From Lamellibrachia satsuma (lineage: Eukaryota; Annelida; Polychaeta; Sabellida; Siboglinidae), in contig BSQZ01000105.1 in NCBI GenBank assembly GCA_033239005.1, positions 848,501 through 912,500 on the forward strand: a stretch of DNA of 64,000 nucleotides. Direction: 5' to 3'. The stretch's first letter is position 1; every line of letters starts with the position of its first letter. The position numbers and the translations under genes are program-made. Below the pieces are notes generated by a model. The model saw nothing but the letters and a program-made list of their open reading frames with translations. It was not told the origin of the DNA and ran no database searches. This document shows positions 1 through 9,883 of the stretch, one piece after another.

Positions 1-250
1 TCATTATAAATCTAAGTTTTGTACTTTTAGTATCAATGTTTAGTATATATTTTTTATCACCTATTAGTATCAAAACAATCACACCTGGGTTGTGTCTATA
101 TGGTTTTAGAATATATCAAGCAGCTTATTCTTCTTATACCATTAACAAAACAGCCATTACGAATCGATTATTATAATTATATATTGTTAATGCAACTGCA
201 GAGAGATTTTAAACGGTCAATAAAATCAAGTCATGTTTTCTTACTTACAG

Positions 251-466
251 AAAGAGATTATTAGTGCTGAATTCACTGCAAAAAGCCCAGGTAAACTTGT
301 TGGTGGATATCGCTACAAACCAGTAGAACCATATCTGTTGCCCAGTGGATTCGAGGGTACCCTCCTGGTGGAGAATCTCTCAGATGGTCATGTGACACTT
401 GATGTGACAAGTCGACAAGTTCAAGTGAAGGTCAACGTTGGTGGAGGAGTGCTTCGTCTGGTATCA
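251..466 (+). CDS. B3GALNT2: B3GALNT2 exon a (first in window)
   Basis: Acceptor tttcttacttacag ends at 250 and donor gtgagt starts at 467; 72 codons, phase 0 on both sides. It encodes the segment with LLPSGFEGT and [12 protein letters not shown], which matches the stem/early catalytic region of B3GALNT2. The ATG at 233 lies in the preceding intron and is not taken as a start. Confidence 0.85.
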
Positions 467-3400
467 GTGAGTTGCTTTATGGAGATGAACAACATTTAAA
501 AGTCATGTAACAAGTTCAACTACACAGTTTCAAGTGCCCTATTTCAATGTTAACGAACTATTGCAATAAAAAAACGTTGTTAAGACTCCCTCCTTGATTG
601 ATTTAAAAGAGTGTCGTATTGTGTACCTTTGTTGGAATCATTGAAAGAATTTATGTTGATCGTCAACTTGTAAAAGTGTGAATAGTACCAACTTTGCGAT
701 AAGTAACAACTCAAACGTCTTCAAGCAAGTCATAGGCACATCTTGGTTCTTTTACCTGCTTTGCACGGCCTTTTATTCAGATCATTCAATAGACCCATCA
801 TTTCCACCCATTTGTTTATTTCCTTTCATTCTTCTATGACCAGTTTTAGAAGCCTACCTCCTCTTGCATCACTTCTCCTGTCCAATGTGTCTAAATGAAC
901 CATTTCTTCTATGACCAGTTTTAGAAGCCTACCTCCTCTTGCATCACTTCTCCTGTCCAATGTGTCTATATGAACCATTTCTTCTACGACCAGTTTTAGA
1001 AGCCTACCTCCTCTTGCATCACTTCTCCTGTCCAATGTGTCTAAATGAACCATTTCTTCTATGACCAGTTTTAGAAGCCTACCTCCTCTTGCATCACTTC
1101 TCCTGTCCAATGTGTCTATATGAACCATTTCTTCTACGACCAGTTTTAGAAGCCTACCTCCTCTTGCATCACTTCTCCTGTCCAATGTGTCTATATGAAC
1201 CATTTCTTCTACGACCAGTTTTAGAAGCCTACCTCCTCTTGCATCACTTCTCCTGTCCAATGTGTCTATATGAACCATTTCTTCACTAATATCAACAAAA
1301 TGCGTTACGTTAAATGTGTGCATTTTGAGATAAATCATGTTTTCTGTCGCATGTTGTTAAACGATAGATAGGAAAACTGTTATTTCATCAGTCAATAACC
1401 TGTCGCATGTTGTTAAACGATAGATAGGAAAACTGTTATTTCATCAGTCAATAGCCTGGAGCAACACACTTTTATCTCCACCTCTACCAATTTAAAAAAA
1501 AAACTGTTAACTCGATTTATATGATTTTGGCATAAACATGTTTTGCGGATAAATGCTTCATATGTTTCTCACTTATCTGATCAACTTCTGATAACTCAGA
1601 TGTTGTAACACTGCCATCTGTGTTTGGCAGGCTCCCCCTGACGCTGGAGATCACTACACAGACCCTCTGGCCTGGAACTCTCGTCAGGTCCCTCTTGTCT
1701 CGATGATGTACCAGTTACATGGTAGGGCAGCTTGCGAGACGATCTCAACAACTCACTTTCACTTCTGTGTTCATGTCTGTCTTGCTAGCTACCTTTGTAG
1801 CCATCTTAATAGTTTAATTATTTATACCAGGTATGTGTATTAATTGACTGCATTTAGAGGATTAAATACACCCTATATACGCATAGGTACGTTATCTGAC
1901 AATCCTTCTCATGTGGCAATTTTGAGCCAATGTTTCAATCTTTGCTTACTCTGATTTGAATTTTGAGTAAATCTACTTGTTATTTTTCAAAAATTAGCAA
2001 TCCTGTATATGCACCTTACAAATGTCACTAATAATTGTGTCATGTCATTCTGATGTTGTGCAAATATGTCTCTATGCTGTGTAACTTTAAGATTGTTTGT
2101 ATTTCCAGACAAAGATGTTATAGAACATCACGTGATGACCGGAGGCGAGAGACAGTCAGAGCAGGAAGCCACGATTGAGAAAGAAACTGATAAACTGATG
2201 GAAGAAATTAGTAACCATGACGACATTCTGTTTGTCAGCATCACTGACGTATACCGCAACATTCCGCACAAGTTGCTCAAGTTTTACACATGGTGGGTGT
2301 CTTAAGCCTCCGCTTGTTACCATTAAAACCCAGCCACATTTTTTGCCTGATGTATTATTTGTTTACCAGAGCCACAGTATTTCTGTTCTTACCTACCTTT
2401 TTATATATATAGTGTTTCTTTCTTCCTGGTGTTTCCAATCCAAAAAATTAACTTACAGAGCTTACATTATAGGCAATATGCTTCATGAAGAATTTGTGGA
2501 TTGTTTAGCGATGGCTATCTCTGTAGGTCATTCTTAAAAAAAGAAGATTGTTCTGTTGGAAGTCAAGGCTTGTGAATTACAAAAAAAATACCAGAATCTT
2601 ATGGGCCTATATGGAAACTATATTTAATTTCTTTTTCAGGTTATCAGAGAAGCCGTCCTTTGAGTTTGTGTTGAAGACAGATGATGATTGCTACATCGAT
2701 GTGGAGAGAATTCTTTCTGAGCTGGGGAGGCACAGTGGGACGGGGAAGCTCTGGTGGGGAAGGTGTGTGCAATGACTTCTTGTTTCTTCATCGTCTATGC
2801 TAATTTTTATTTTATTATTTTTATTATATGCCGGAGGCAACGACACAGTTTTTTGTTAACGTATGTGATCGTGCATGCGTGCGTGTGTTTTGGTGTGTGT
2901 GAGTGTCTGTGTGCGTGCATGTGCATCAGATTGCATGCACTTATGATATACCGTTTTGGACCTGTTGAGCATACATGCCCTAATTAGCATACACCCCCTT
3001 TTTATTTAATCAGCAAGATCCATAATTTTTTATTTGACTGGTGTGGAACAACAGAAAAGTGTCGCCATCTGGTGTTAAGACAGTTGGCACTACTTTTCAG
3101 TTCCACTAGTGGTAAACAGTTAACTTATTGACTAGAAAAACAAATTTTGGTGTACGCTTATAATAACATATTCCTTTACATTTTTCCACGGCCCAATTGT
3201 TTTTTAATTATTAGGTCAAATACGGTATGTATATTAATACATACATGCACGCATACATGCATGCACGCATATATGCCTGCACGCATACATGCACACATGG
3301 AAGATGTATTCATAAGTTACAAATATCTGTAATGTTTAAGGGCTATAAATCATGTTATATGTAGTTGATACTTAAAAAAAGTCTGTTGTAGGAAGGTACT

Positions 3401-4232
3401 CGTTTGTGTTCAGATGTCTCTTCTGGCAGGTGTTACAGCATACTAATTGAATATCAGTGAGCATCCAGTGTTGTACATTTTTCACAAGTAATATCTGGCC
3501 CTTGTTTAACACCAAATCCCAGTCACGTAACATGTGGCATTAAGCTGAGGGTAAGTTTAGCGTGGATCCATCAACATCTCGTAAATTATGTATACCACAC
3601 AACATCTTGTATATTCCATGTAGTTTAAAGTTGTTAGTTTCTACGTAGATTCCGACACAACTGGATGGTAGAGCATCATGGGAAGTGGACGGACCTTGTG
3701 TACCCCGCTCCAGCATACCCTGCATTTGCATGTGGTGTAGGCAGTGTGCTGAGTGCGGATCTCGTCCATTGGATGGCAGACAACGCACACACTCTTAACA
3801 CTTACCAGGTGCGTCTTCCAACACCACCAGGTGTCAGAGAAACAGCTGTGACACTCGGTCTTTGCTTTTGGACCAGCAATGGGTTCTTTGATGATTTTTG
3901 CATTTTATTCTGTACGTGTGGATTATTATGTGCTAGACTGTGTGCTGTTTGCGTGTGCGTGCGCGCGTGCATGCATGTATGCCTACATATATGTGTATAT
4001 ATACCGTATTCGGTCTATTAAGAGTACATGCCCTAATTAGTATACACCCCTTTTTTAATCAGCGGGATCCATAATTATTGTAATTTGACTAGTGTGGAAC
4101 AACTGAAAACTGTCTCCATCTGGTGTTAAACAGTTGGCACCACTTTTAAGTTGTTCTACGCTAGTCACCAAATAACACCACTAGTGTTAAACAGTTGGCA
4201 CCACTTTTAAGTTGATATTTGTATGTATGTAA

Positions 4233-4288
<56 letters not shown>

Positions 4289-4821
4289 TGTATATATATA
4301 TTTACATACATCCGAATATCCATCCATATATATATATTAAGTGTACATGCCCTAATTAACGTACACCCCCTTTTTTAATCAGCGGGATCCATAATTATTG
4401 TAATTTGACTAATTATTGTACTTTGACTAACTAATTTTGACATTATTGTCTAGAGACAAAAATGTTGGTGTACGCTTATAAGAACAGATTCCTTGACATT
4501 TATTTAAGAAAAATATACAAAAGTGACATGTTACCAGGTTTGTTTTTAAGTTACCGTATTCAACCTATTAAGCGTACATGCCCTAATTAGCGTACACCCA
4601 CTTTTTTAAACAGGATCCATAATATTGTAATTTGACTAGTGTGGAACAACTGAAAACTGTCTCCATCTGGTGTCGAATGGTTGGCACCACTTTTAACTTG
4701 TTCTACGATAGTCACCAAATAACACCACTAGTGTTAAACAGTTGGCACCACTTTTAAGTTGATATTTGTATATATGTAAATATATATATATATATATTTA
4801 CATACATACAAATATCCATCC

Positions 4822-4853
<32 letters not shown>

Positions 4854-6415
4854 TCCATAGTCGATCTATTAAGTGTACATGCCCTAATTAACGTACAACC
4901 CCTTTTTTAATCAGCGGGATCCATAATAATTGTAATTTGACTAATTATTGTAATTTGACTAATTTCACTAACTATAATTTTTACATTATTGTCTAGAGAC
5001 AAAAATGTTGGTGTACGCTTATAAGAACAGATTCCTTAACATTTATAAGAACACATTCCTATACATAGATATTATATACAACTTTGTTAACAGATATTAT
5101 ATACAACTTTGGAAACAGTTTGATTTATCCACATGTTCCAAGTTAGGTGCATCTTGGCAGGACTGGGCTCATGGTGAAAGTTATGATGGGTATTCAATTT
5201 ATCAAAGTTCAAGTTATCGAAGTGTACTGGATATAACTGGATATATTGTGTGTGAGCTGAGTCACCGACTGTCATGTTCTCTCTAGGGTGAAGATGTACT
5301 GGATATATTGTGTGTGAGCTGAGTCACCGATTGTCATGTTCTCTCTAGGGTGAAGATGTACTGGATATATTGTGTGTGAGCTGAGTCACCGATTGTCATG
5401 TTCTCTCTAGGGTGAAGATGTACTGGATATATTGTGTGTGAGCTGAGTCACCGATTGTCATGTTCTCTCTAGGGTGAAGATGTACTGGATATATTGTGTG
5501 TGAGCTGAGTCACCGACTGTCATGTTCTCTCTAGGGTGAAGATGTGTCGCTGGGAATCTGGCTCGCTGCAGTTGGACCACATTATCATGATGTAAGTGTA
5601 TCTATATATATTAATTCGTTCATTTTCTTGTTTTCCAAGATTGTTCACTTTTAGGTAACGCTCATTCTAAATCACAGGAGACAATCAAAAATAAACCATC
5701 ATTATTATGTAGACAATCAAAAATAAACCATCATTATTATGTAGACAATCAAAAATAAACCATCATTATTATGTAGACAATCAAAAATAAACCATCATTA
5801 TTATGTAGACAACCAAAAATAAACCATCATTATTATGTAGACAATCAAAAATGTCCATTCTTCGACTGAGAAAAGTTGGTTGTTTGTGTTTACCAAATTT
5901 CAGGATACATAATATTGTCACAGACATATCCATATATGCCTTGGTACTTGGTGCTGCCAGACAATATCTTCGTGGCTTCTTTCCAACTCTTAAGATATAG
6001 ACGTAACACTGGCAGTTGTAGTAACGTGTAGCGATGCCCCTGCCCTTGTATTACGTAACTTTGAACAATCAAAGAAAAGACGCATGACGTTATCAACAAT
6101 TGCACGCATGTTCGCATATCGTTGCGGATAGCTGTACATAATAACAACACAGGGTAATTCGATTGTTCATAGAAAGCGAAATAGCGGGGTGAATTTCTAA
6201 AAAAAAAATGTTAAACTGAGACGACCCAAACATATGTACTCATGGTGAATTATAACAAGACATACATTACCCTTTTGACCTGACAGGACCCCCGGTGGCA
6301 GTGCGAGAAAGAGTGTCTGTCAGACATGATTGCCATGCCTCAGTTGGCTCCTGATCAACTCCGACAGACGTGGAAACATCAGCTCCAGTGTGGGGACCCA
6401 TGTGGGTGCTCCTGA
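251..6415 (+). CDS. B3GALNT2: B3GALNT2-like beta-1,3-N-acetylgalactosaminyltransferase, 3' part of gene, 7 exons
   Basis: Type II Golgi/ER glycosyltransferase of family GT31. In vertebrates B3GALNT2 adds beta-1,3-GalNAc to GlcNAc on O-mannosyl glycans of alpha-dystroglycan. Joining 251-466, 1631-1721, 2109-2292, 2640-2762, 3649-3808, 5535-5591 and 6287-6415 gives 960 nt, 319 residues plus stop, with every phase matching. Visible family signatures are LLPSGFEGT and GGGVLR in the first exon, [11 protein letters not shown], the metal-binding [26 protein letters not shown], the GT31 GEDVSLGIW block and the terminal CGDPCGC. The N-terminal anchor and first exons lie outside the window. The gene is convergent with FANCM, whose stop lies 3.3 kb away. 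Two of its exons are caught up in tandem repeats (see findings). Confidence 0.93.
829..1284. repeat. 75-bp minisatellite, about 6 copies
   Basis: Unit begins ttcttctatgaccag and recurs at 829, 904, 979, 1054, 1129 and 1204, with single-base variants (tatgacc/tacgacc, ctaaatg/ctatatg). The variants alternate as if pairs of units were copied together. Because 75 is divisible by 3, frames stay open on both strands. Those open frames are repeat artefacts. Confidence 0.95.
1343..1454. repeat. 56-bp direct tandem duplication
   Basis: Two nearly identical adjacent copies starting ctgtcgcatgttgtt at 1343 and 1399, differing only near the end (aataac/aatagc). Intronic. Confidence 0.9.
1631..1721 (+). 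CDS. B3GALNT2: B3GALNT2 exon b
   Basis: Acceptor gtttggcag before 1631 and donor gtaggg at 1722; 91 nt, phase 0 in and phase 1 out. Encodes [19 protein letters not shown] and onward. This segment is weakly conserved; it is supported mainly by splice signals and by phase compatibility with both neighbours. Confidence 0.65.
2109..2292 (+). CDS. B3GALNT2: B3GALNT2 exon c
   Basis: Acceptor gtatttccag before 2109 and donor gtgggt at 2293; 184 nt, phase 1 in and phase 2 out. Contains [17 protein letters not shown] then HKLLKFYTW, the hallmark GT31 block before the DDD motif. Confidence 0.9.
2640..2762 (+). CDS. B3GALNT2: B3GALNT2 exon d with DDD motif
   Basis: Acceptor ctttttcag before 2640 and donor gtgtgt at 2763; 123 nt, phase 2 in and phase 2 out. 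Carries [17 protein letters not shown]; the DDD triad coordinates Mn2+ and UDP-sugar in GT31 enzymes. Ends with KLWWGR. Confidence 0.93.
2951..3225 (+). mobile_element. TA-flanked MITE with CCGTATTY terminal inverted repeats
   Basis: Inside a B3GALNT2 intron. Left end CCGTTTTGGACC and right end GGTCAAATACGG are imperfect inverted repeats, each flanked by TA (2949-2950 and 3226-3227), as expected for a Tc1/mariner-type non-autonomous element. The interior holds the subterminal palindromic pieces gcatacatgccc and ggtgtacgc plus a CTCF-like motif on the - strand. A full-length relative is at 27228-27437. The autonomous source was not seen. Confidence 0.7.
3649..3808 (+). CDS. B3GALNT2: B3GALNT2 exon e
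   Basis: Acceptor tttctacgtag before 3649 and donor gtgcgt at 3809; 160 nt, phase 2 in and phase 0 out. Encodes [13 protein letters not shown] and [12 protein letters not shown], typical of the acceptor-binding half of the GT31 domain. Confidence 0.92.
4000..5080 (+). repeat. Tandemly duplicated composite of MITE fragments and TA runs
   Basis: Two tandem versions of a ~545-bp composite. Each has a MITE left half (from ccgtatt at about 4004 and 4554), a TA microsatellite flanked by acatacat and atccatcc (4238-4285 and about 4783-4845), and a right half (from about 4335 and 4860) ending near tgtctagagacaaaaatg. The junction at 4507-4553 carries a piece homologous to FANCM exon 12 and its donor. 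Confidence 0.7.
4238..4285. repeat. (TA)n microsatellite
   Basis: About 24 TA dinucleotides inside the MITE composite; intronic. Confidence 0.95.
5223..5534 (+). repeat. 62-bp minisatellite carrying four decoy splice acceptors
   Basis: Unit begins GGTGAAGATGTACTGG and ends with a pyrimidine tract and AG (tgttctctctag). Copies start at 5287, 5349, 5411 and 5473, after a divergent partial unit from about 5223. The next period start, 5535, is the real exon. Each unit thus repeats the real acceptor plus the first 11 exon bases. Use of a decoy would reach TGA after 11 codons, so the decoys are not productive exons. Confidence 0.93.
5535..5591 (+). CDS. B3GALNT2: B3GALNT2 exon f (GEDVSLG block)
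   Basis: Acceptor ctctctag before 5535 and donor gtaagt at 5592; 19 codons, phase 0 both sides: [19 protein letters not shown]. The ED dipeptide belongs to the conserved GT31 catalytic motif. Its acceptor is the last of five identical copies. Confidence 0.93.
5682..5852. repeat. 32-bp minisatellite, about 5.3 copies
   Basis: Unit agacaatcaaaaataaacc followed by atcattattatgt, in the last B3GALNT2 intron, nearly perfect. Confidence 0.95.
5890..6190 (+). mobile_element. Dispersed element, unexpanded copy
   Basis: Contains tatgccttggtact, then one unit resembling aacactggcagttg...gcccttgtattacgtaac, then caatcaaag and caacaattg. The same order occurs at 33760-36400, where the middle unit is amplified more than 40 times. 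Its left half is also found inverted at 43300-43510. This appears to be a non-autonomous mobile element of unknown class. Confidence 0.6.
6287..6415 (+). CDS. B3GALNT2: B3GALNT2 terminal exon
   Basis: Acceptor ttgacctgacag before 6287; 42 codons and TGA at 6413-6415. Encodes [16 protein letters not shown] and ends CGDPCGCS, closely matching the usual GT31 tail with its cysteine pairs. The last ~61 bp are the first unit of a minisatellite, and the TGA is created by the second unit, which is in another frame because the period is 61. Confidence 0.93.
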   Translation, partial: DPRWQCEKECLSDMIAMPQLAPDQLRQTWKHQLQCGDPCGCS

Positions 6416-7310
6416 TCTACTCCGACAGACGTGGAAACACTAGCTCCAGTATGGGGACCCATGTGGGTGCTCCTGATCTACTCCGACAGACGTGGAAACA
6501 CTAGCTCCAGTATGGGGACCCATGTGGGTGCTCCTGATCTACTCAGACAGACGTGGAAACACTAGCTCCAGTATGGGGACCCATGTGGGTGCTCCTGATC
6601 TACTCCAACAGATGTGGAAACATCAGCTCTAGTGTGGGGACCCATGTGGGTGCTCCTGATCTACTCCAACAGATGTGGAAACATCAGCTCCAGTGTAGGG
6701 ACCCATGTGGGTGCTCCTGATCTACTCCAACAGATGTGGAAACATCAGCTCCAGTGTGAGGACCCATGTGGATGCTCCTGATCTACTCCAACAGACGTGG
6801 AAACATCAGCTCCAGTGTGGGGACCCATGTGGTTGCTCCTGATCTACTCCGACAGATGTGGAAACACTAGCTCCAGTGTAGGGACCCATGTGGGTGCTCC
6901 TGATCTACTCCAACAGACGTGGAAACACTAGCTCCAATATGGGGACCCATGTGGGTGCTCCTGATCTACTCCAACAGACGTGGAAACACTAGCTCCAGTA
7001 TGGGGACCCATGTGGGTGCTCCTGATCTACTCCAACAGACGTGGAAACACTAGCTCCAGTATGGGGACCCATGTGGGTGCTCCTGATCTACTCCAACAGA
7101 TGTGGAAACATCAGCTCCAGTGTGGGGACCCATGTGGGTGCTCTTGATCTATTCCGACAGACGTGGAAACATCAGCTCCAGTGTGGGGACCCATGTGGGT
7201 GCTCCTGATCTACTCTGACAGATGTGGAAACATCAGCTCCAGTGTAGGGACCCATGTGGTTGTTCCTGATCTAGTCCGACAGACATGGAAACATCAGCTC
7301 CAGTGTAGTG
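6349..7310 (+). repeat. 61-bp minisatellite amplifying the end of the coding sequence, about 16 copies
   Basis: Unit begins gctcctgatctactcc, continues through acgtggaaacac and ends ggacccatgtgggt. Copy 1 (6349 onward) is coding; the others form 3' UTR or downstream DNA. Variants fall in two classes (catcagctcc and cactagctcc), spread in blocks along the array. Confidence 0.93.
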
Positions 7311-8230
7311 GATACCAGGTGCTTCTGATGAAGTTGTGATAATTATACATCTGACGTTTTATTGCGACGCCACTGTTCATGTCTATCGTAAGGGGCTTTG
7401 TAAATGTGAGAAATTCCAATAATAAAAAAATTGGATGTGGGTCAAGCATCCACTTGGATGGATTATCAATCCTATCCAATTGTTTTTGGATTATTGAAAC
7501 TTGTTTATGTTTACAAAACCTCTAAGTCAATACATTGTATAGTTATATTCTGTTACAAGTATTTTACATGAATCATGTTTAGAAAGAATTAATTTTAATG
7601 TAACATGTTTCCATCACTTTTGGTTAGATATGATACTATTTATGTCTATAGACTTATTGCCACATCATTGTCATTTGCTTGTCCTACTTCACATTAAGTT
7701 ATTTAAACTTGTAGCAAAATGTTTCTTATTTACACTTGCAATAATTTATCCAAGATAGATTTAGACAGTTCATACGAGAACAATCATTTTCCTAGTCTCT
7801 GTATTTCTCTTATGTTAGTTTTGGAGATGACAAAACCATAAGAACAGATTTATTAATATATACGTATGTATCTATGAATCTGTGGTCTCATCAATAATGT
7901 ATTTAAATTTGAATGGCGATTTTCCTACCTTACATTATTCCGTACAGGTAGTTAACATAGGAAACCGTTTTCATTCCCCCAATACTACATATATTTATCA
8001 TTAATTATTTATTACACATAAGCTAAACATTTAAACTTTGTGACTATTATTATTTCTATGAACATCTGTGCCTTGTTACCATGAGTTCAAATCCCACTGG
8101 TGCCAAATCACACCAAGCAGTTCTTATCAGACTCATTGTCACAACACCTGTGCTTTGTCTTCTTCTGTTCTCTTGCATTGAAAGGTCCCTCTTCAATTTG
8201 ATTTTTTTGCCAGTCTCTTTTCAAATTCAT
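7311..8230. other. AT-rich intergenic DNA, nothing recognised
   Basis: Low-complexity AT-rich DNA between the convergent genes, apart from the candidate poly(A) signal. No convincing coding or RNA gene was seen. Confidence 0.5.
7421..7426 (+). promoter_or_regulatory. Candidate polyadenylation signal of B3GALNT2
   Basis: First good AATAAA after the 61-bp array, about 1 kb after the stop. If used, the whole array is 3' UTR. Confidence 0.4.
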
Positions 8231-8234
8231 TTTG

Positions 8235-8690
8235 TGAACAATCAAACCTACCTGGTATCCACTATGACATGCTAGCTCGTTTGTGGCACTTTTGTATGTA
8301 GTTTTTATGAAATTATCAGACAAACTATTAAATTACTTAATATTTGGTCAAACATTAATTGAAGTGAAAAGGGAAACACTGAAAACTCATGAATTTCACC
8401 TTTGGTGAAATTGTTTAACTCTGTCGTTATCAGCGAGAGGACAGTAGTCACGTCCATGATTGACCTTGACCCACAACGTGTTTACCATTTTGGATATCCA
8501 GTATTTTTAGCCTTACTAGATCTAACGACTCAAATCAATTCTTTCAATGATTTCAACAAAAATACGTATTTGTTATTAAATTGACTGTGGATATTACTTA
8601 AACTATTCACACGCTACATATTTGGACATCTATGAACCAAAGTCGCAATAGGCTAAATCAGTTGAGGATCGAGTTTTAAGGCATGCATTA
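8235..8690 (-). mobile_element. Dispersed repeat family B, - orientation
   Basis: Reverse-complement relative of 62020-62510 and 63225-63700. Shared landmarks are tggtatccactatgac, gctagctcgtttg, gatgatttcaacaaaa-like stretches and cgcaataggctaaatc. About 450 bp, no coding capacity, probably non-autonomous. Confidence 0.6.
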
Positions 8691-9479
8691 AATGTGCACA
8701 AAATACGCTGTATTATTACAACATATGTGAAAAGTAAGTACATGATTACAGGAAGCGATGGAATGTGAGCTGATTGTGCATGTTGGGAAATTTCCGCAGA
8801 GACGGGTACAAGGTAGTGACCCACACTGTAAATAATTGGATTTCATGTATGCTTATGTCTACTCATGTGGGTAGTAGATAGAGTGACATCACACTGTCTT
8901 GCTAGATGGAGCTTCTTAGATATAGCTAAACCAATCTCATTAGAAAGCCCATGTATTTTTTTCTTAAAGCATTACTTGTAAAAGTTATTACTTGTAAAAG
9001 TATGTATATTGCAATATCTGAACGCAGGAAGAATTAGTAAATAATTACACTTTTTATGTACATCTTAGTTACATAGAAAGGTCATATTTTAAGATGTAAC
9101 AAGTTCCTGCTCAAATTTAAGCTCATTGAAACACAAAGTACGAATAGTTTTCTATCAAATGTTTATGTATATACACCACTCATGTCTACAAGTTGGCCTT
9201 TCCAGGCTGTAACGTTACTCTTTACACAAATGTAATGAACTGTAAATGCGTCTATCAGTTGTGTTGTGTTACTGCCAAGGCATGTGCAACTCTTAACTAA
9301 TTAAATATACACGTGATAATATTGCACACAGTTTTACTTTGGCCTTGTGAGTATATTCTCTAAGTCTGTTCTCTAAGTCCCGCCAACTGCCTGCAGTTTT
9401 GTATATAACTTTCACTTTCTGTTATGTCACTTTCACTTTTGTTGTGAGGTCATAATAGTATAATACTATTATAATCAGT

Positions 9480-9790
9480 CACTCAGTAGTTTAAGTCACC
9501 TATATACTACCAAAATATAATAAACACATTGAATGACCAATCCTAATGTGAATTATTCAAGTTTAAACTAGTTCTGACCACTTTTTGTGATTTCACATTT
9601 TCACAATAATACTTATATGTACTAATTTATTTCTAACTAAATGTACCCCTCTGTTGGTCACAACATTATTGTAATCACAGTCGCGCTGTAAGTCACCTAC
9701 ATTACCAACAAAATAAAGATACTGAAAGACCAATCCTAACGAGAATTATTCAAGTTTAAACCAGTTCTGGCCAGTTTTTTACATGGCGTC
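9480..9790 (-). repeat. ~200-bp duplication of the FANCM 3' end
   Basis: The block accaatcctaa...gaattattcaagtttaaa followed by ccagttctggcc appears at about 9690-9775, where it is the end of the FANCM coding sequence and 3' UTR. It appears again, diverged, at about 9497-9590. The distal copy has in-frame stops and is not coding. Confidence 0.75.
9626..9631 (-). promoter_or_regulatory. Candidate FANCM polyadenylation signal
   Basis: AATAAA on the - strand, about 105 nt past the FANCM stop codon. Confidence 0.45.
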
Positions 9791-9883
9791 ATTTGGATAT
9801 CAAACTTGTGTTTCACAAACTTGCGAATCTCTTCGGCTTTTGACTGTGAGACGAGGCTGTTCCGGCTGACCGATGCAGGGGAA
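9736..9883 (-). CDS. FANCM: FANCM exon 26 (terminal)
   Basis: Encodes [20 protein letters not shown], the conserved second hairpin of the (HhH)2 domain, and stops at TAG 9736-9738. Phase 2 in. The acceptor is duplicated: an 18-bp unit (ttcccattt plus cttacag) occurs twice, ending at 9884 and 9902. Using the upstream copy would add six residues (SHFPYS) in frame. I chose the downstream copy arbitrarily. Confidence 0.9.

Larger units (their letters stand above)
467..1630 (+). other. B3GALNT2 intron with repeats
   Basis: Intron of 1.16 kb. It holds a fragment at about 600-720 related to the dispersed family seen at 63.3 kb, a 75-bp minisatellite (829-1284) and a 56-bp direct duplication (1343-1454). 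No other coding signal was seen. Confidence 0.6.

Noticed and set aside
233..250. ATG at 233 as the B3GALNT2 start
   Set aside because: It lies in the intron just before the acceptor; family alignment begins upstream of this exon.
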